The notes below the pieces were generated by a model. It searched no databases. It saw only the letters and a program-made list of their open reading frames with translations, and was not told the origin of the DNA. A stretch of DNA of 64,000 bases from Thiobacillus denitrificans ATCC 25259 (GTDB taxonomy: Bacteria; Pseudomonadota; Gammaproteobacteria; Burkholderiales; Thiobacillaceae): contig NC_007404.1 of the NCBI RefSeq assembly GCF_000012745.1, forward strand, positions 372,001 through 436,000, read 5' to 3'. Made by a program: the position numbers and the translations under genes. Shown one piece after another: positions 26,961 to 35,836 of this stretch; the stretch's first letter is position 1; each line of letters opens with the position of its first letter.

Positions 26961-27110
26961 CCCGGCGGTCAAGGCGCTCCCTCCGGTCGCTGGGACGGAC
27001 GCGAAATGAGAGGCACCGTGAAATCCGCACCTCACACTGCGGTCAACAGGGACGCTCAAAATAGCCGGCTTCGCCAGCTGTTTGGGTGCCCGTTACCTTC
27101 AACGTTGGGC
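26955..27110 (+). repeat. attC site 1 (integron recombination site, probably composite)
   Basis: The segment starts with core GCCTAAC (26955-26961) and ends with the complementary core GTTGGGC (27104-27110). At 156 bp it is longer than usual. The second half, from GCGGTCAACAGGGACGCTC (~27038), can fold on the attC pattern (GCTC-AAA-A-AGC against GCTGTTTGGG) and looks like one good site. The first half resembles the left end of another, so two sites may have fused. Confidence 0.7.
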
Positions 27111-27116
27111 AGCAAG

Positions 27117-27752
27117 ATGATCCTCCCTACGTCACGAACGGTTTGGTTTGCCTTCGCGAGTTTCACTCTGTATTTCGGGGCGTTTCTTGTTCAAAAGGTT
27201 GTCCCAAGTTTCGGTGGAACTGCGTTCGTATTTCTTCTGACCCTTTCCCTTCTGATCGTTGTCCCTATCCTCGTCCTGCTCGCTGTTTGGGGCACTGTTG
27301 CGCTAGCGCGAGAGCGCTTGCGAAAACAACCTATGAGCGCTCGATCGCGAGCAGCTGGCCGCATCGCATTCGCTGGAATTGCTGCCTGCGCGATTTCTCT
27401 GGTGCTAGGAAGCCTCCTTCCGAACTCGCTACCTAGTGGTTCGTACTACAGAACCTTTGATCGTGGCGCTTCGTTGGACCCAGCATCGGCGAGCTACGTT
27501 AAAGGTGACATTGCGCCTCGGCAGAAAATGCTTGCAGACGTCGTGGGCCAATTGCCAGGCAAGAGCCGGTACGCACTGGAGGTGATGTTGGGTCCGTCGC
27601 TCGATACGTCGTACTTCAAAGACTCGGGGCGCGACCTCATCTACATAACAGGCCCTCAACGGGACTCCCTCTTCGCAATAGACTCGGAATGGTTATTGAT
27701 TTGGGTGGACGACAAGGGCATCTATGAACGCCATGCCATCGTCACAGACTAA
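27117..27752 (+). CDS. Integron cassette gene: putative membrane protein
   Basis: A 211-residue protein starting at ATG 27117, seven bases after the attC core, as cassette genes normally do (AGCAAG upstream). Upstream in-frame codons lie in the attC and were not used. There are hydrophobic segments at ~7-27 and ~34-58 and a third at ~75-95 (GIAACAISLVLGSLLP), then a soluble C-terminal domain of ~115 residues (YYRTFDRGAS, DIAPRQKMLADVVGQLPGKS, DSEWLLIWVDDKGIYERHAI). I do not recognise the family. The next attC begins 10 bases after the stop. Confidence 0.75.
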   Translation: MILPTSRTVWFAFASFTLYFGAFLVQKVVPSFGGTAFVFLLTLSLLIVVPILVLLAVWGTVALARERLRKQPMSARSRAAGRIAFAGIAACAISLVLGSLLPNSLPSGSYYRTFDRGASLDPASASYVKGDIAPRQKMLADVVGQLPGKSRYALEVMLGPSLDTSYFKDSGRDLIYITGPQRDSLFAIDSEWLLIWVDDKGIYERHAIVTD

Positions 27753-27761
27753 TATGTTGCC

Positions 27762-27833
27762 GCCCAACAGGGCGCTCCAGCGGCACGCGCCGCCGGCAAG
27801 CCGGCTCCGCGCCCCTGAGCTAGCACGTTGGGC
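27762..27833 (+). repeat. attC site 2
   Basis: 72 bp with perfectly complementary ends GCCCAAC (27762-27768) and GTTGGGC (27827-27833). Inner arms such as CAGGGCGC and GCGCCCCTG also pair, leaving the unpaired bases expected of a folded attC bottom strand. Confidence 0.9.
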
Positions 27834-27910
27834 GCCAAATCCGCTCACATTGGCCTCCGTCGCAGCGCGTTCAGCGTAAGAAATACTCAAACATTTTAGG
27901 CAAGGGAGAG

Positions 27911-28180
27911 GTGGAGTATGTGTGGAAGTTTATAAAAGTCGGGATTGCTCTTTTTCTTATATTCCTAGGCGCGTCTTGCACTGCATCCAGGAACATCAAC
28001 AATCATATGAGGGAATGTGGCACTGAGTTGCAGCTAAGCGAAAGAATACGTGCTAAGCAATTCCAAACCAAGGAACAGATAGAGCTAGAGATGAAAACCT
28101 GTGTAGAGGAAAAACTAGGTTTTCCTGAAAACATCTTTTCTTTGTGGAATCCAGTACATGTCAAATTCAACCAGCAGTAG
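27911..28180 (+). CDS. Integron cassette gene: small exported or lipid-anchored protein
   Basis: An 89-residue protein in DNA far more AT-rich than the core genes, a sign of transfer. The N-terminal hydrophobic segment (FIKVGIALFLIFLGASC) ends in a cysteine that could be lipidated or mark a signal cleavage. The rest is polar, with further cysteines (HMRECGTE, EMKTCVEEKLGF). GTG at 27911 or GTG at 27920 could be the start; GGGAGAGG fits the second better. Family not recognised. Confidence 0.6.
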   Translation: MEYVWKFIKVGIALFLIFLGASCTASRNINNHMRECGTELQLSERIRAKQFQTKEQIELEMKTCVEEKLGFPENIFSLWNPVHVKFNQQ

Positions 28181-28213
28181 GGTTTTTCGTTACCAGAGAT
28201 CGTCCAAAATGTC

Positions 28214-28309
28214 GCCCAACATGGCGGTCGAGAGGGACGCTCCACCAGCGGGGCGGGCTTCGCCCATTTTCGCCCCGCTAGCTCCGCGCCCCTCACCTCT
28301 ACGTTAGAA
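28214..28309 (+). repeat. attC site 3
   Basis: 96 bp from GCCCAAC (28214-28220) to GTTAGAA (28303-28309). The inner part pairs strongly: AGCGGGGCGGGC against GCCCattttCGCCCCGCT, with GGGACGCTC facing GCTCCGCGCCCCT. Its right core differs from its left; the right core GTTAGAA instead matches TTCTAAC of attC 4, as expected for cassettes that exchanged ends. Confidence 0.85.
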
Positions 28310-28330
28310 CTCATACGACAGGCCAGTCAC

Positions 28331-28744
28331 ATGCGAACGCTTGCAGTCATACTTACATGCCTTGCTCCGGTCATTTCCTACGCCGGCGTCCTTGACCGGC
28401 TAGGTGGGAGATGGGACACGATGCCGATCGACAAACCAATCTGCGTGAACGACGACTATCAACACACGATGGTCGTGTCCGACGATAGGCAGCAGGTTAC
28501 GTTCAAGCATGTAACACCGATTGACGGGCCGAACGGGAAAGTTCAGGAGTACACGTACAAGGTTCTCTACGAAGAAGGTGACAGCGTTACCCTGTATCTC
28601 GAAGGAGAAACTCGGAAGCATTCCAACGGTGATAGAGCTATTTGGGTACTCATACTGGAGCGTCCTGATTTCTACCGCTGGCGTATCTACGGAACGCCGG
28701 CTGAGTGGCGGAACACTGTCGTTGGTAAGCGGTGCAAGGAATGA
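28331..28744 (+). CDS. Integron cassette gene: small exported protein
   Basis: A 137-residue protein starting 21 bases after attC 3. Signal peptide MRTLAVILTCLAPVISYAG is followed by a ~115-residue domain rich in beta-strands (HTMVVSDDRQQVTFKHVT, YTYKVLYEEGDSVTLYLEGE, AIWVLILERPDFYRWRIYGT) and a C-terminal VGKRCKE whose cysteine may pair with Cys38. Lipocalin-like or other small beta fold; family not recognised. The stop lies two bases before attC 4. Confidence 0.7.
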   Translation: MRTLAVILTCLAPVISYAGVLDRLGGRWDTMPIDKPICVNDDYQHTMVVSDDRQQVTFKHVTPIDGPNGKVQEYTYKVLYEEGDSVTLYLEGETRKHSNGDRAIWVLILERPDFYRWRIYGTPAEWRNTVVGKRCKE

Positions 28745-28745
28745 G

Positions 28746-28813
28746 TTCTAACCTTTCGTTCGAGAGGGACCTCGCGCGAAAGGCCGCGCGAGGCCCCCAA
28801 CTTCACGTTAAGC
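28746..28813 (+). repeat. attC site 4
   Basis: 68 bp from TTCTAAC (28746-28752) to GTTAAGC (28807-28813), with a long inner hairpin (CCTCGCGCG-AAAGGC-CGCGCGAGG) and GTTCGAGAGGGAC on the attC pattern. Confidence 0.85.
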
Positions 28814-28829
28814 TACACAGCACACACCT

Positions 28830-28979
28830 ATGCTCTCACTCTCTGAAAATCTAAAGCTAGAACGTTGCCCACACTGTGGCACCGCCAATCCGAACCTTGA
28901 CGCATCTGCCGCGACCATTTCAATAACGCGTCTGAACGTCCTCCGCCAAGCTGGCAGAGCGAGAAGACCCTGCTGCTGA
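28830..28979 (+). pseudogene. Truncated integron cassette gene with zinc-ribbon start
   Basis: ATG 28830, 16 bases after attC 4, encodes MLSLSENLKLERCPHCGTAN, then PNLDASAATIS, closely like a short cassette-borne protein with two CxxC zinc-ribbon halves. The expected second half (CARCGG-like) is absent. After about residue 30 the sequence continues into unrelated DNA and stops at 28977. No attC follows, so this is the broken right end of the cassette cluster. Confidence 0.6.
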
Positions 28980-28995
28980 CCGAACTCGTGAGTGG

Positions 28996-29489
28996 TCAGG
29001 CGACAATCCCGTATTCGATTCTGCCGAGGACATCAGCCACCAATTCAGAGCCGACTTCCGTATCCACCAGAGAAGCGGGCGTCTCGCCACTAGCGACCTA
29101 TTGCTGTTATTCAACCAAGCAAGGCCATTGGACAGATCACCAAAAACGTCCTCGGCCCGTGCGACAGCCTTTGCCAGGCGGAGCAGACGTTCTGAGTCGG
29201 CGGGCGACAAGCGCTGTTTGCACCTGCGTCCGGCCCAGGCGCGCGCGGAAAGACCCAACATCGCCGCAAGCTCGGAATTTGATGCGCCTACGTTGGTAGC
29301 AAACGCATCAAGCGTCTTTGAAGGGAAGCCCCGACGGATTGCGGAGACCCAGTCAAACGGATTGAATCGCTTCATCTGCAAGGAGCTGGCGCCGCCCAAC
29401 AAGGTAATTGCCCTAGGCGTTAGATCAATGGGTACCGGAGTCGTACTTTCCGAACCTCGCCGTGCAGCTTTGATGCCCAAGCTGATCAT
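28996..29489 (-). pseudogene. Xre/MbcA/ParS-type antitoxin gene with one frameshift
   Basis: The minus strand encodes FDWVSAIRRGFPSKTLDAFA, ELAAMLGLSARAW, RLLRLAKAVARAEDVFGDLS and LAWLNNSNRSL. After a one-base loss near 29090 the correct frame continues GGETPASLVDTEVGSELVAD, VLGRIEYGIVA-stop at 28996. This is the DUF2384 antitoxin family that normally pairs with a RES-domain NAD-degrading toxin encoded just downstream. Downstream here is the broken end of the cassette cluster and no RES toxin. If the shift is real, the protein would have an altered tail running to 28920. The start is uncertain: ATG at 29489 or a Met just before RFNPFDW. Confidence 0.78.
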
Positions 29490-30045
29490 TGCGTTTCCGA
29501 TTCCTGCATCACAGTGTTCATACGCATAGCGCTACAACACGATCAATTTCGGTCTTTCATCACTCTCGATGGCATTCTTCCTCTGTTGACCGGCCTCGAG
29601 TGCGTCACATGTCCTGGACAGCTGGTCGCGTGCAGGACGCCGCTTCTCCCTATAGCGTTTGCTGAAGTCAGGGGGCGTGATGATCAATAGTCCTTGAAGA
29701 TATCGCAAGATCACGTCACCTTCACCTTAATCGTCCAGTCGCGCCGTCTCTATTGGCGGCAGCCATGTCGTGGGGGGCGGTGTAATTTCGAAGCCCAGAT
29801 CAGTAGAGGTGGCCGGGGATCCCCATATGGGCAGATATGCGGTTCACTGGAGGGTCACGTGAGCCGGCCCGAATCTCGTGAACCTCCTTCCGTCGACTTT
29901 AATCCTCACGGCTAGTTTAGGTGTCCGATTCAGGGAGGCGGCGTCTCTCGTTTTGCTTGCCCGACGTATTTATTGCTGCCTGTCACTCAGTGAGAACTGA
30001 CGCATGGCAAGGCGTCGAGTTCTGGTTCGACGGTTCAACGAGGAG
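29490..30045. other. Gene-poor decayed stretch
   Basis: No protein family is recognised. A 60-residue minus-strand frame (29532-29714, charged C-terminus AGQQRKNAIESDERPKLIVL) may be the tail of a broken gene. Short plus-strand frames show no conserved motif. Composition is less GC-rich than the flanking core genes and the stretch lies between two broken antitoxin genes, so it is probably insertion or deletion debris. Confidence 0.5.
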
Positions 30046-30297
30046 ACTACGACGCCAACAGCCACGATCACTCGTAAGGTCCAGGTCACTCTCCCTGCCA
30101 CGGTAAGACCTTCACTGGGCGTCAAGGGCCGGCGACCGGATGGAATTCGTCCGGGTCGGGCCCTGGCCGCCGCCGCCGCTTCGAACTCATCGCTGTTACC
30201 CAGCCGGTGACAACCGTGAAAGGCATGATTCAAAACCGGCGACTGCGGTTGCCGTCGATGTGATGAGCGAAGCCATTGCCAACCGGAGAGCTGAGTT
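30046..30297 (+). pseudogene. AbrB/MazE/SpoVT-type antitoxin gene with several frameshifts
   Basis: Three frames join into one AbrB-like antitoxin: TTPTATITRKVQVTLPATVR and SLGVK, then (one inserted base) AGDRMEFVRVGP, then (a second shift near 30170) FELIAVTQPVTTVKGMI, then (a third near 30230) KPATAVAVDVMSEAIANRRA. Such proteins bind DNA through a swapped-hairpin fold and usually neutralise a PIN or MazF-type RNase encoded next door. No toxin gene follows before ftsX. The start is not defined. Confidence 0.65.
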
Positions 30298-30418
30298 TAC
30301 GACCATTTTATTGAGAAGATCGGGCTCGATAAGAAGAGTGACAGAGTCGTTTACGACTCTCCAATTGTTCGGTGCCGGACAGGCACGCTTGCCGGCCGCA
30401 CGAATGCTAGCGTGGCAT

Positions 30419-31345
30419 TCACGACTTAATTAGGCCGGAATACCCGGCTTCGACCCGATGCAACGCGCGGGTGACGGCGAGCCACGCGCCCAGCCACCCG
30501 AACAGCGCCGTGACCGCGAGTACGGCCGTGACTTCCGCGGCTCTCGGCCCGACGAGGTGGAAGCTCGAGCCGTAAAGCGCCGCGAGGCGTTCGACACCGG
30601 GACGCAGGATTTCCCCGGAGAACGCCAGAATGCCGAGCGTCGCTGCGCCGCCCAGTCCGCCCTGCAGCGCCCCGACGTAAAGGAAGGGCCGGCGGACGTA
30701 GCGGTCGGTCGCGCCAATGAGCCGGCTGACCTGGATCTCATCGCGACGCGCGAGCACCTGGGCGCGGATCACGTTCCCGGAGATTGCGGCCAGGGCGACG
30801 GCGAACAGCCCGGCGAGCACCCAGACGCCGGTTCGGCCGAGTTCGAGCGCGGTCTGCAGGCGCTCGGCCCAGGCGCTGTCGACGTGGGTCTCCGCAACGC
30901 CGGGCAAGTTCTTCAGATCAGCAGCCACGCGCGCAAGTTCCGCACGGGTCGTATCCCGCGGGCGTACGAGCCAGGCATCAGGGAGTGGATTTTCCGTGAG
31001 CCCAGCCGTCACGTCGCCGAGTTCCTGGGTCGCGCTCAGCGCGACCAGCGCCGCGTCCTTGGGAACGAAGCGGGCCTGCGCGATGTCGGGGCCCCGGAGG
31101 CGCGCCGCGACGGCATCCTTCTGCGCCGCAGAGACGTCGTCGGCGAGGAAAACGCTGATTTCCGGCTGCGCCGGGAGCGTGCCCGCGAGGCGCTCGAAGT
31201 TGCCGATCACGAGGTAGAGGCCGCTCGGCAGGCTGATCGCGACGCCCATTGCCAGCGCGGCGAGCAGCGTCGACAGCGGCTGCGCGGCAAGGCGGCGCAC
31301 CGCCTCGACGAGCGCATGCTTCTGATGGCGCAGCCAACCGATCAT
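30419..31345 (-). CDS. ftsX: Cell division protein FtsX
   Basis: A 308-residue inner-membrane protein with four transmembrane segments: one near residues 24-46 (LLAALAMGVAISLPSGLYLV), then a periplasmic domain with PEISVFLADDVSAAQKDAVA, and three in the C-terminal half (~175-300), as in FtsX/MacB-type permeases. FtsEX sits at the septum and activates peptidoglycan hydrolases during division. Its ATG overlaps the ftsE stop by 4 bp. The stop at 30419 borders the decayed region, so the island ends right at the 3' end of ftsX. Confidence 0.95.
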   Translation of the reverse strand: MIGWLRHQKHALVEAVRRLAAQPLSTLLAALAMGVAISLPSGLYLVIGNFERLAGTLPAQPEISVFLADDVSAAQKDAVAARLRGPDIAQARFVPKDAALVALSATQELGDVTAGLTENPLPDAWLVRPRDTTRAELARVAADLKNLPGVAETHVDSAWAERLQTALELGRTGVWVLAGLFAVALAAISGNVIRAQVLARRDEIQVSRLIGATDRYVRRPFLYVGALQGGLGGAATLGILAFSGEILRPGVERLAALYGSSFHLVGPRAAEVTAVLAVTALFGWLGAWLAVTRALHRVEAGYSGLIKS

Positions 31346-32004
31346 GCCGCGGCCTCGGCGACCTTGCCCTGATCGAGATGCAGCGTGCGTTCTCCGCCGT
31401 CGCCGATCGCGCGTTCGTCGTGGGTCGCGATCACGAGCGTGGTGCCGACGCGGTGGAAGTCGCGGAACATCGCCATGATGTCGGCGGCGTAGCCGGCATC
31501 GAGGTTGCCGGTCGGTTCGTCGGCGAGAAGCAGTCCCGGGCGTGAGACGAGTGCGCGGGCGATGCAGAGCCGCTGCTGCTCGCCGCCGGAGAGGCTCACC
31601 GGCCTGGCTTTTTCACGGTTGAGCAGGCCGACTTTGTCGAGCACGGCGCGTGCACGGCGCAAGGCCTCGCGCCGGTCGAAGCCCGCGATGTCGAGCGGCA
31701 GCACGACGTTTTCGATCACGCTGCGGTCGAACAGGAGCTTGTGATCCTGGAATACCAGGCCGATGTTGCGCCGAAGATAGGGGACGGCGCCGCGCGAGAG
31801 GCGGCCGACGTTCTGGCCGTTCACCGAGACGACGCCGCTGGTCGCGCGCTCGATCGCCGCGATCAGCTTCAGCAGTGTGCTCTTTCCGGCGCCCGAGCGG
31901 CCGGTGAGAAACACGAGCTCGCCTTTCTCGATGCTGAAGCTGGCGCCGGAAAGCGCTTCGTGCCCGCCCGGATAGCGTTTGGTGACCTGGCTGAACTGGA
32001 TCAT
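31342..32004 (-). CDS. ftsE: Cell division ATP-binding protein FtsE
   Basis: A 220-residue ABC ATPase: Walker A GRSGAGKS (~36-43), signature [15 protein letters not shown] and Walker [13 protein letters not shown]. It forms the FtsEX complex with FtsX. Gene order ftsY-ftsE-ftsX with short or overlapping junctions (6 bp after ftsY, 4-bp overlap with ftsX) indicates one operon. Confidence 0.96.
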   Translation of the reverse strand: MIQFSQVTKRYPGGHEALSGASFSIEKGELVFLTGRSGAGKSTLLKLIAAIERATSGVVSVNGQNVGRLSRGAVPYLRRNIGLVFQDHKLLFDRSVIENVVLPLDIAGFDRREALRRARAVLDKVGLLNREKARPVSLSGGEQQRLCIARALVSRPGLLLADEPTGNLDAGYAADIMAMFRDFHRVGTTLVIATHDERAIGDGGERTLHLDQGKVAEAAA

Positions 32005-32010
32005 GCCCGG

Positions 32011-33054
32011 TCAGGCCGCGAACACGGCCTCGACGAAGTCGCGGGCATCGAACGGCCGCAGATCGTCGACGGTTTCGCCGACGCCGATGTAGCGGACCGG
32101 CAGCGGACGCGCCTGCGCGACTGCGGCGATCGCGCCGCCCTTGGCGGTGCCGTCGAGCTTGGTCAGTACGAGTCCGCTGACACCGAGCGCGTCGTCGAAA
32201 GCCTTGACCTGCGCCACGGCGTTCTGTCCGGTGTTCGCGTCGAGCACGAGCAGGATCTCGTGCGGGGCGCCCGGGATCGCCTTCTCGATGACGCGCTTGA
32301 CCTTGCGGATCTCTTCCATCAGGTGCAACTGCGTCGGCAGCCGGCCGGCCGTGTCGGCGAGGACGACGTCGATATTGCGCGCGCGGGCCGCCTGGATTGC
32401 ATCGAAAATCACCGCGGCCGAGTCGCCTTTTTCCTGGCTGACGACGGTGACCCCGTTGCGCTCGCCCCAGACCTGAAGTTGTTCGCGTGCGGCCGCGCGG
32501 AAGGTGTCGCCGGCGGCGAGCAGAACCGAGAGGCCTTGCGCCTGGTAGAGCTTGGCGAGCTTGCCGATGGTCGTGGTCTTGCCGGCGCCGTTGACGCCCG
32601 CGAGCATGAGGATGAAAGGTTTGTGCGTTTTGACGTCGAGCGGCGCCTGCAGCGGAAGCAGCATGTCGATCAGCGCCTGCTTCAGCGCGGTCTGCAGTTC
32701 CGACGCCTCGGTGAGATTTTCGCGGCGGACCTTTTTCTGCAGCGTGTCGAGCAGGGCCTGGGTCGCGTCGACGCCGATGTCGGCCGTGATCAGGATGGTC
32801 TCGAGTTCCTCGAACAGCTCGGCGTCGATCTTGCGTCCAACGCCGAAGAGCCCCGCGAGCTGGCCGCCGAGCCGGTCGCGCGTCTTGGCGAGACCTTGCT
32901 TGAGCCGTTGCGCCCAACTCACACGTGCCGGGGGCGTGGCTTCGGCGGCCGGCGCGTCCGGCGCAGCGTCAGTGGCTTGTGCGTCGGCCGCATCGTTTTG
33001 TGCGTCGGCCGGCGTCTCGGTGGAGGGCGGTTTGGACTTGAAGAAACTAAACAC
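32011..33054 (-). CDS. ftsY: Signal recognition particle receptor FtsY
   Basis: A 347-residue SRP GTPase receptor that docks ribosome-nascent-chain complexes at the membrane. The GTG at 33054 (VFSFFKSK, typical FtsY start) was chosen; an upstream frame to 33141 adds an unlikely extension over the divergent promoter region. An acidic Ala/Asp-rich A-domain (~10-50) is followed by the N domain and the G domain with [31 protein letters not shown] and [11 protein letters not shown]. Divergent to the M16 peptidase gene across a 123-bp intergenic region that must hold both promoters. Confidence 0.94.
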   Translation of the reverse strand: MFSFFKSKPPSTETPADAQNDAADAQATDAAPDAPAAEATPPARVSWAQRLKQGLAKTRDRLGGQLAGLFGVGRKIDAELFEELETILITADIGVDATQALLDTLQKKVRRENLTEASELQTALKQALIDMLLPLQAPLDVKTHKPFILMLAGVNGAGKTTTIGKLAKLYQAQGLSVLLAAGDTFRAAAREQLQVWGERNGVTVVSQEKGDSAAVIFDAIQAARARNIDVVLADTAGRLPTQLHLMEEIRKVKRVIEKAIPGAPHEILLVLDANTGQNAVAQVKAFDDALGVSGLVLTKLDGTAKGGAIAAVAQARPLPVRYIGVGETVDDLRPFDARDFVEAVFAA

Positions 33055-33177
33055 GGATCGAGGCGGTCTGCAGAGCAGTTTGACGGACTGCGGTATCTTA
33101 TCATTCGTGCACGCGGCTCCGCTTCGATGCGCGAAGTTCATGAGCGCCGTTCCGGCTCATCCATCAGAGAGGAAGAC

Positions 33178-34539
33178 ATGCATAAGTTATGGGCATTCTG
33201 CCTGGCGTTGCTGGCAGGCTCGACACACGCGGCGGCATTGACCGACGTCACGCTGGACAATGGGATGCGCGTCATCGTCCACGAGGATCATCGCGCGCCC
33301 GTCATGGTTTCGCAGGTGTGGTACCGCGCCGGCGCGGTGGACGAATTCAATGGCACGACCGGCGTTGCCCACGTGCTCGAACACATGATGTTCAAAGGCA
33401 CGCCCACGGTGCCGCCCGGCGAATTCTCGAAGCGGATCGCGGCTGCGGGCGGGCGCGAGAACGCGTTCACGAGCCGCGACTATACCGCCTACTTCCAGCA
33501 GATGCAGAAGGATCGGCTGGCGTTGTCGATGGAGCTCGAGGCCGACCGCATGGCCAACCTCGTGATCAGCGACGAACTGTTCGGCAAGGAGCTGCAGGTC
33601 GTGATGGAAGAGCGCCGGCTTCGCACCGAGGACCAGCCGCAGGCCGTGGTCTACGAGCGGCTGATGGCGACCGCCTATCAGGCGCATCCCTACCGCCGCC
33701 CTATCATCGGCTGGATGAGCGACCTCCAGAGCATGACGGCGGCTGACGCGCGCGACTGGTACGCGCGCTGGTACGCGCCGAACAACGCCACCCTCGTGGT
33801 CGCCGGCGACGTCGACCCTGACGAGGTGGTCGCGCTGGCGAAACGCCATTTCGGCGCCTTGCCCGCACGCGCGCTTCCCGAGCGCAAGCCGCAGGGCGAG
33901 CCCGAGCAGGTCGGCATGAAGCGCATCGTCGTGAAGGCACCGGCGCAGCTGCCTTACCTGCTGATGGCCTGGCACGCGCCGACGCTCAAGGATTGGGAGC
34001 GTGACACCACGCCCTACGCGCTGCAGATTCTTGCCGGCGTTCTGTCCGGCAACGACTCGGCGCGACTGCAGAAATCACTCGTCAAGACGCAGCAGCTCGC
34101 GGTCAACGCCAGTGCGGGATACGACATGGTCGCGCGCGGCCCGGGACTCTTCATGATCGACGCGACACCCGCACCCGGCAAGTCGGTCGCCGCGCTGGAA
34201 AAGGCGATCCGCGCCGAACTGCTGCGCATCCAGACCAAGGGCATCAGCGACGCCGAGTTGCAGCGCGTCAAGGCGCAGGTCATCGCCGCCGACGTCTACC
34301 AGCGCGACTCGCTTTTCTACCAGGCGATGCAGCTGGGCGAATACGTGAGCACGGGCCTGCCGCCCGAGGCCCTGCTGCGGCGCGTCGAGAAGCTGCGCGC
34401 GGTCAGCGCCGAGGACGTCCAGCGCGCGGCGCAGGAGTGGTTGCGCGAAGACCGCCTGAGCGTGGCCGAACTCGACCCCCAGGCGCTCAAACCGCAGCCT
34501 GAACGCACGGCCGTGCCGGGAGTACGTCATGTCAATTAA
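33178..34539 (+). CDS. Zinc-dependent M16 peptidase (active subunit)
   Basis: A 453-residue exported peptidase with signal peptide MHKLWAFCLALLAGSTHA and the inverted zinc motif HVLEH at 65-69, third ligand Glu at ~144-145 (VMEERR). Start ATG 33178 has GAGGAAG upstream. Pitrilysin-like subfamily M16B. Its stop overlaps the next gene, which encodes an M16 homologue without zinc ligands, so the pair probably acts as a heterodimer in the periplasm. Substrate unknown. Confidence 0.92.
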   Translation: MHKLWAFCLALLAGSTHAAALTDVTLDNGMRVIVHEDHRAPVMVSQVWYRAGAVDEFNGTTGVAHVLEHMMFKGTPTVPPGEFSKRIAAAGGRENAFTSRDYTAYFQQMQKDRLALSMELEADRMANLVISDELFGKELQVVMEERRLRTEDQPQAVVYERLMATAYQAHPYRRPIIGWMSDLQSMTAADARDWYARWYAPNNATLVVAGDVDPDEVVALAKRHFGALPARALPERKPQGEPEQVGMKRIVVKAPAQLPYLLMAWHAPTLKDWERDTTPYALQILAGVLSGNDSARLQKSLVKTQQLAVNASAGYDMVARGPGLFMIDATPAPGKSVAALEKAIRAELLRIQTKGISDAELQRVKAQVIAADVYQRDSLFYQAMQLGEYVSTGLPPEALLRRVEKLRAVSAEDVQRAAQEWLREDRLSVAELDPQALKPQPERTAVPGVRHVN

Positions 34540-35836
34540 GCGTTTCTTCGCCGTTCTCGTGCTGATCCTGGCGGCGCCGGTGCAGGCCGGGGTCGACATC
34601 CAGCATTGGCAGACCCCCGAGGGCGCGCGGGTCTTCTTCGTCGAAAGCCATGAGCTGCCGATCCTCGATATCTCCGTCGACTTCCGCGCCGGCAGCGCGC
34701 GTGACCCGGTCGACAAGAGCGGTCTCGCGCGGCTCACCCACGCCCTGCTCGACCAGGGCGCGGGCGGCCTCAGCGACACCGAGATCGCCCATCGGCTGGC
34801 CGATGTCGGTGCCGTGCTGGGCGGCAATTTCGACCGCGATCGCGCGGGCGTGACCTTGCGTACGCTCTCGTCGATGGCCGAAAAGACGGCCGCGCTGGAC
34901 ACACTCGTCCGCGTGCTGCAGCAGCCGGACTTTCCGCTTGCGGTGATGCAGCGTGAACGGCGGCGCCTCATTTCGTCGATTCGCGAAGCCGAGGCCGACC
35001 CCGGAACCGTCGCCGAGAAGGCGTTCTACCGCGCGCTATACGCCGACCATCCCTATGCGCGCGACGAGAACGGCGTGCCGGGCAATCTCGAGAAGCTGAC
35101 CCGCAACGACGTGAGCGCGTTCTACCGCGCGCATTACGGCGCCCCAAACGCGGTCATCTCGCTGATCGGCGCGATCAGCCGCAGCGAGGCCGAGGCGATC
35201 GCGACGCGCCTCGCCGAGGGTCTGCCGGCGGCAGCGTCGCTCGCCGATCTGCCGCTGCCGGTCGCAGCGACCGCGTCGACCGTGCGTTTTGCGCACCCGT
35301 CGACGCAAAGCCATGTCCTGATGGGCGCGGTCGGCGTGGCGCGCAGCGACCCCGACTATTTCCCGCTTTTCGTGGGCAACTATGCCCTCGGCGGCGGCGG
35401 GTTCGACTCGCGCCTGATGCGCGAGGTGCGCGACAAGCGCGGCTTCGCCTACAGCGCCTACAGTTACTTCCTGCCAATGCTGCAGGCCGGGCCGTTCCAG
35501 CTGGGGCTGCAGACCAAGCTCGAGCAGACCGACGAAGCGATGGAGGTCGCACGCTCGACGCTGCAGCAATTCATCGCCGAGGGGCCGAGCGAGGCCGAAC
35601 TCGTGCAGGCCAAGGCCAACCTCACCGGCGGTTTCCCGCTGCGCATCGACAGCAACAAGAAGATCCTCGAATACCTTGCCGTGATCGGTTTCTACAACCT
35701 GCCTCTGGATTATCTCGAGACCTGGACCGACAAGGTCAATGCGGTCGACACTGCGGCGGTCAGACAGGCCTTCGCGCGCCATCTCGACCCGGAGCGTCTG
35801 GTTACCGTCGTCGTCGGAGCCGAAGGTGCTCGCTAA
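34529..35836 (+). CDS. M16-family peptidase-like partner lacking the zinc motif
   Basis: A 435-residue exported protein (signal peptide MSIKRFFAVLVLILAAPVQA) with two M16 domains. The position of the HxxEH motif reads RLTHA (68-72), so zinc binding is lost. It keeps RDKRGFAYSAYSYF in the second domain, which in paired M16 enzymes holds substrate. It overlaps the active subunit by 11 bp, implying translational coupling and a dimeric protease with one active site. Confidence 0.9.
   Translation: MSIKRFFAVLVLILAAPVQAGVDIQHWQTPEGARVFFVESHELPILDISVDFRAGSARDPVDKSGLARLTHALLDQGAGGLSDTEIAHRLADVGAVLGGNFDRDRAGVTLRTLSSMAEKTAALDTLVRVLQQPDFPLAVMQRERRRLISSIREAEADPGTVAEKAFYRALYADHPYARDENGVPGNLEKLTRNDVSAFYRAHYGAPNAVISLIGAISRSEAEAIATRLAEGLPAAASLADLPLPVAATASTVRFAHPSTQSHVLMGAVGVARSDPDYFPLFVGNYALGGGGFDSRLMREVRDKRGFAYSAYSYFLPMLQAGPFQLGLQTKLEQTDEAMEVARSTLQQFIAEGPSEAELVQAKANLTGGFPLRIDSNKKILEYLAVIGFYNLPLDYLETWTDKVNAVDTAAVRQAFARHLDPERLVTVVVGAEGAR

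Noticed and set aside
29393-29424. Possible fifth attC (GCCCAAC ... GTTAGAT)
   Set aside because: Only ~32 bp between cores, no inner arms, and it lies in the antitoxin N-terminal region.
29750-29900. IS21-like element remnant
   Set aside because: No transposase motif or terminal repeat could be supported.
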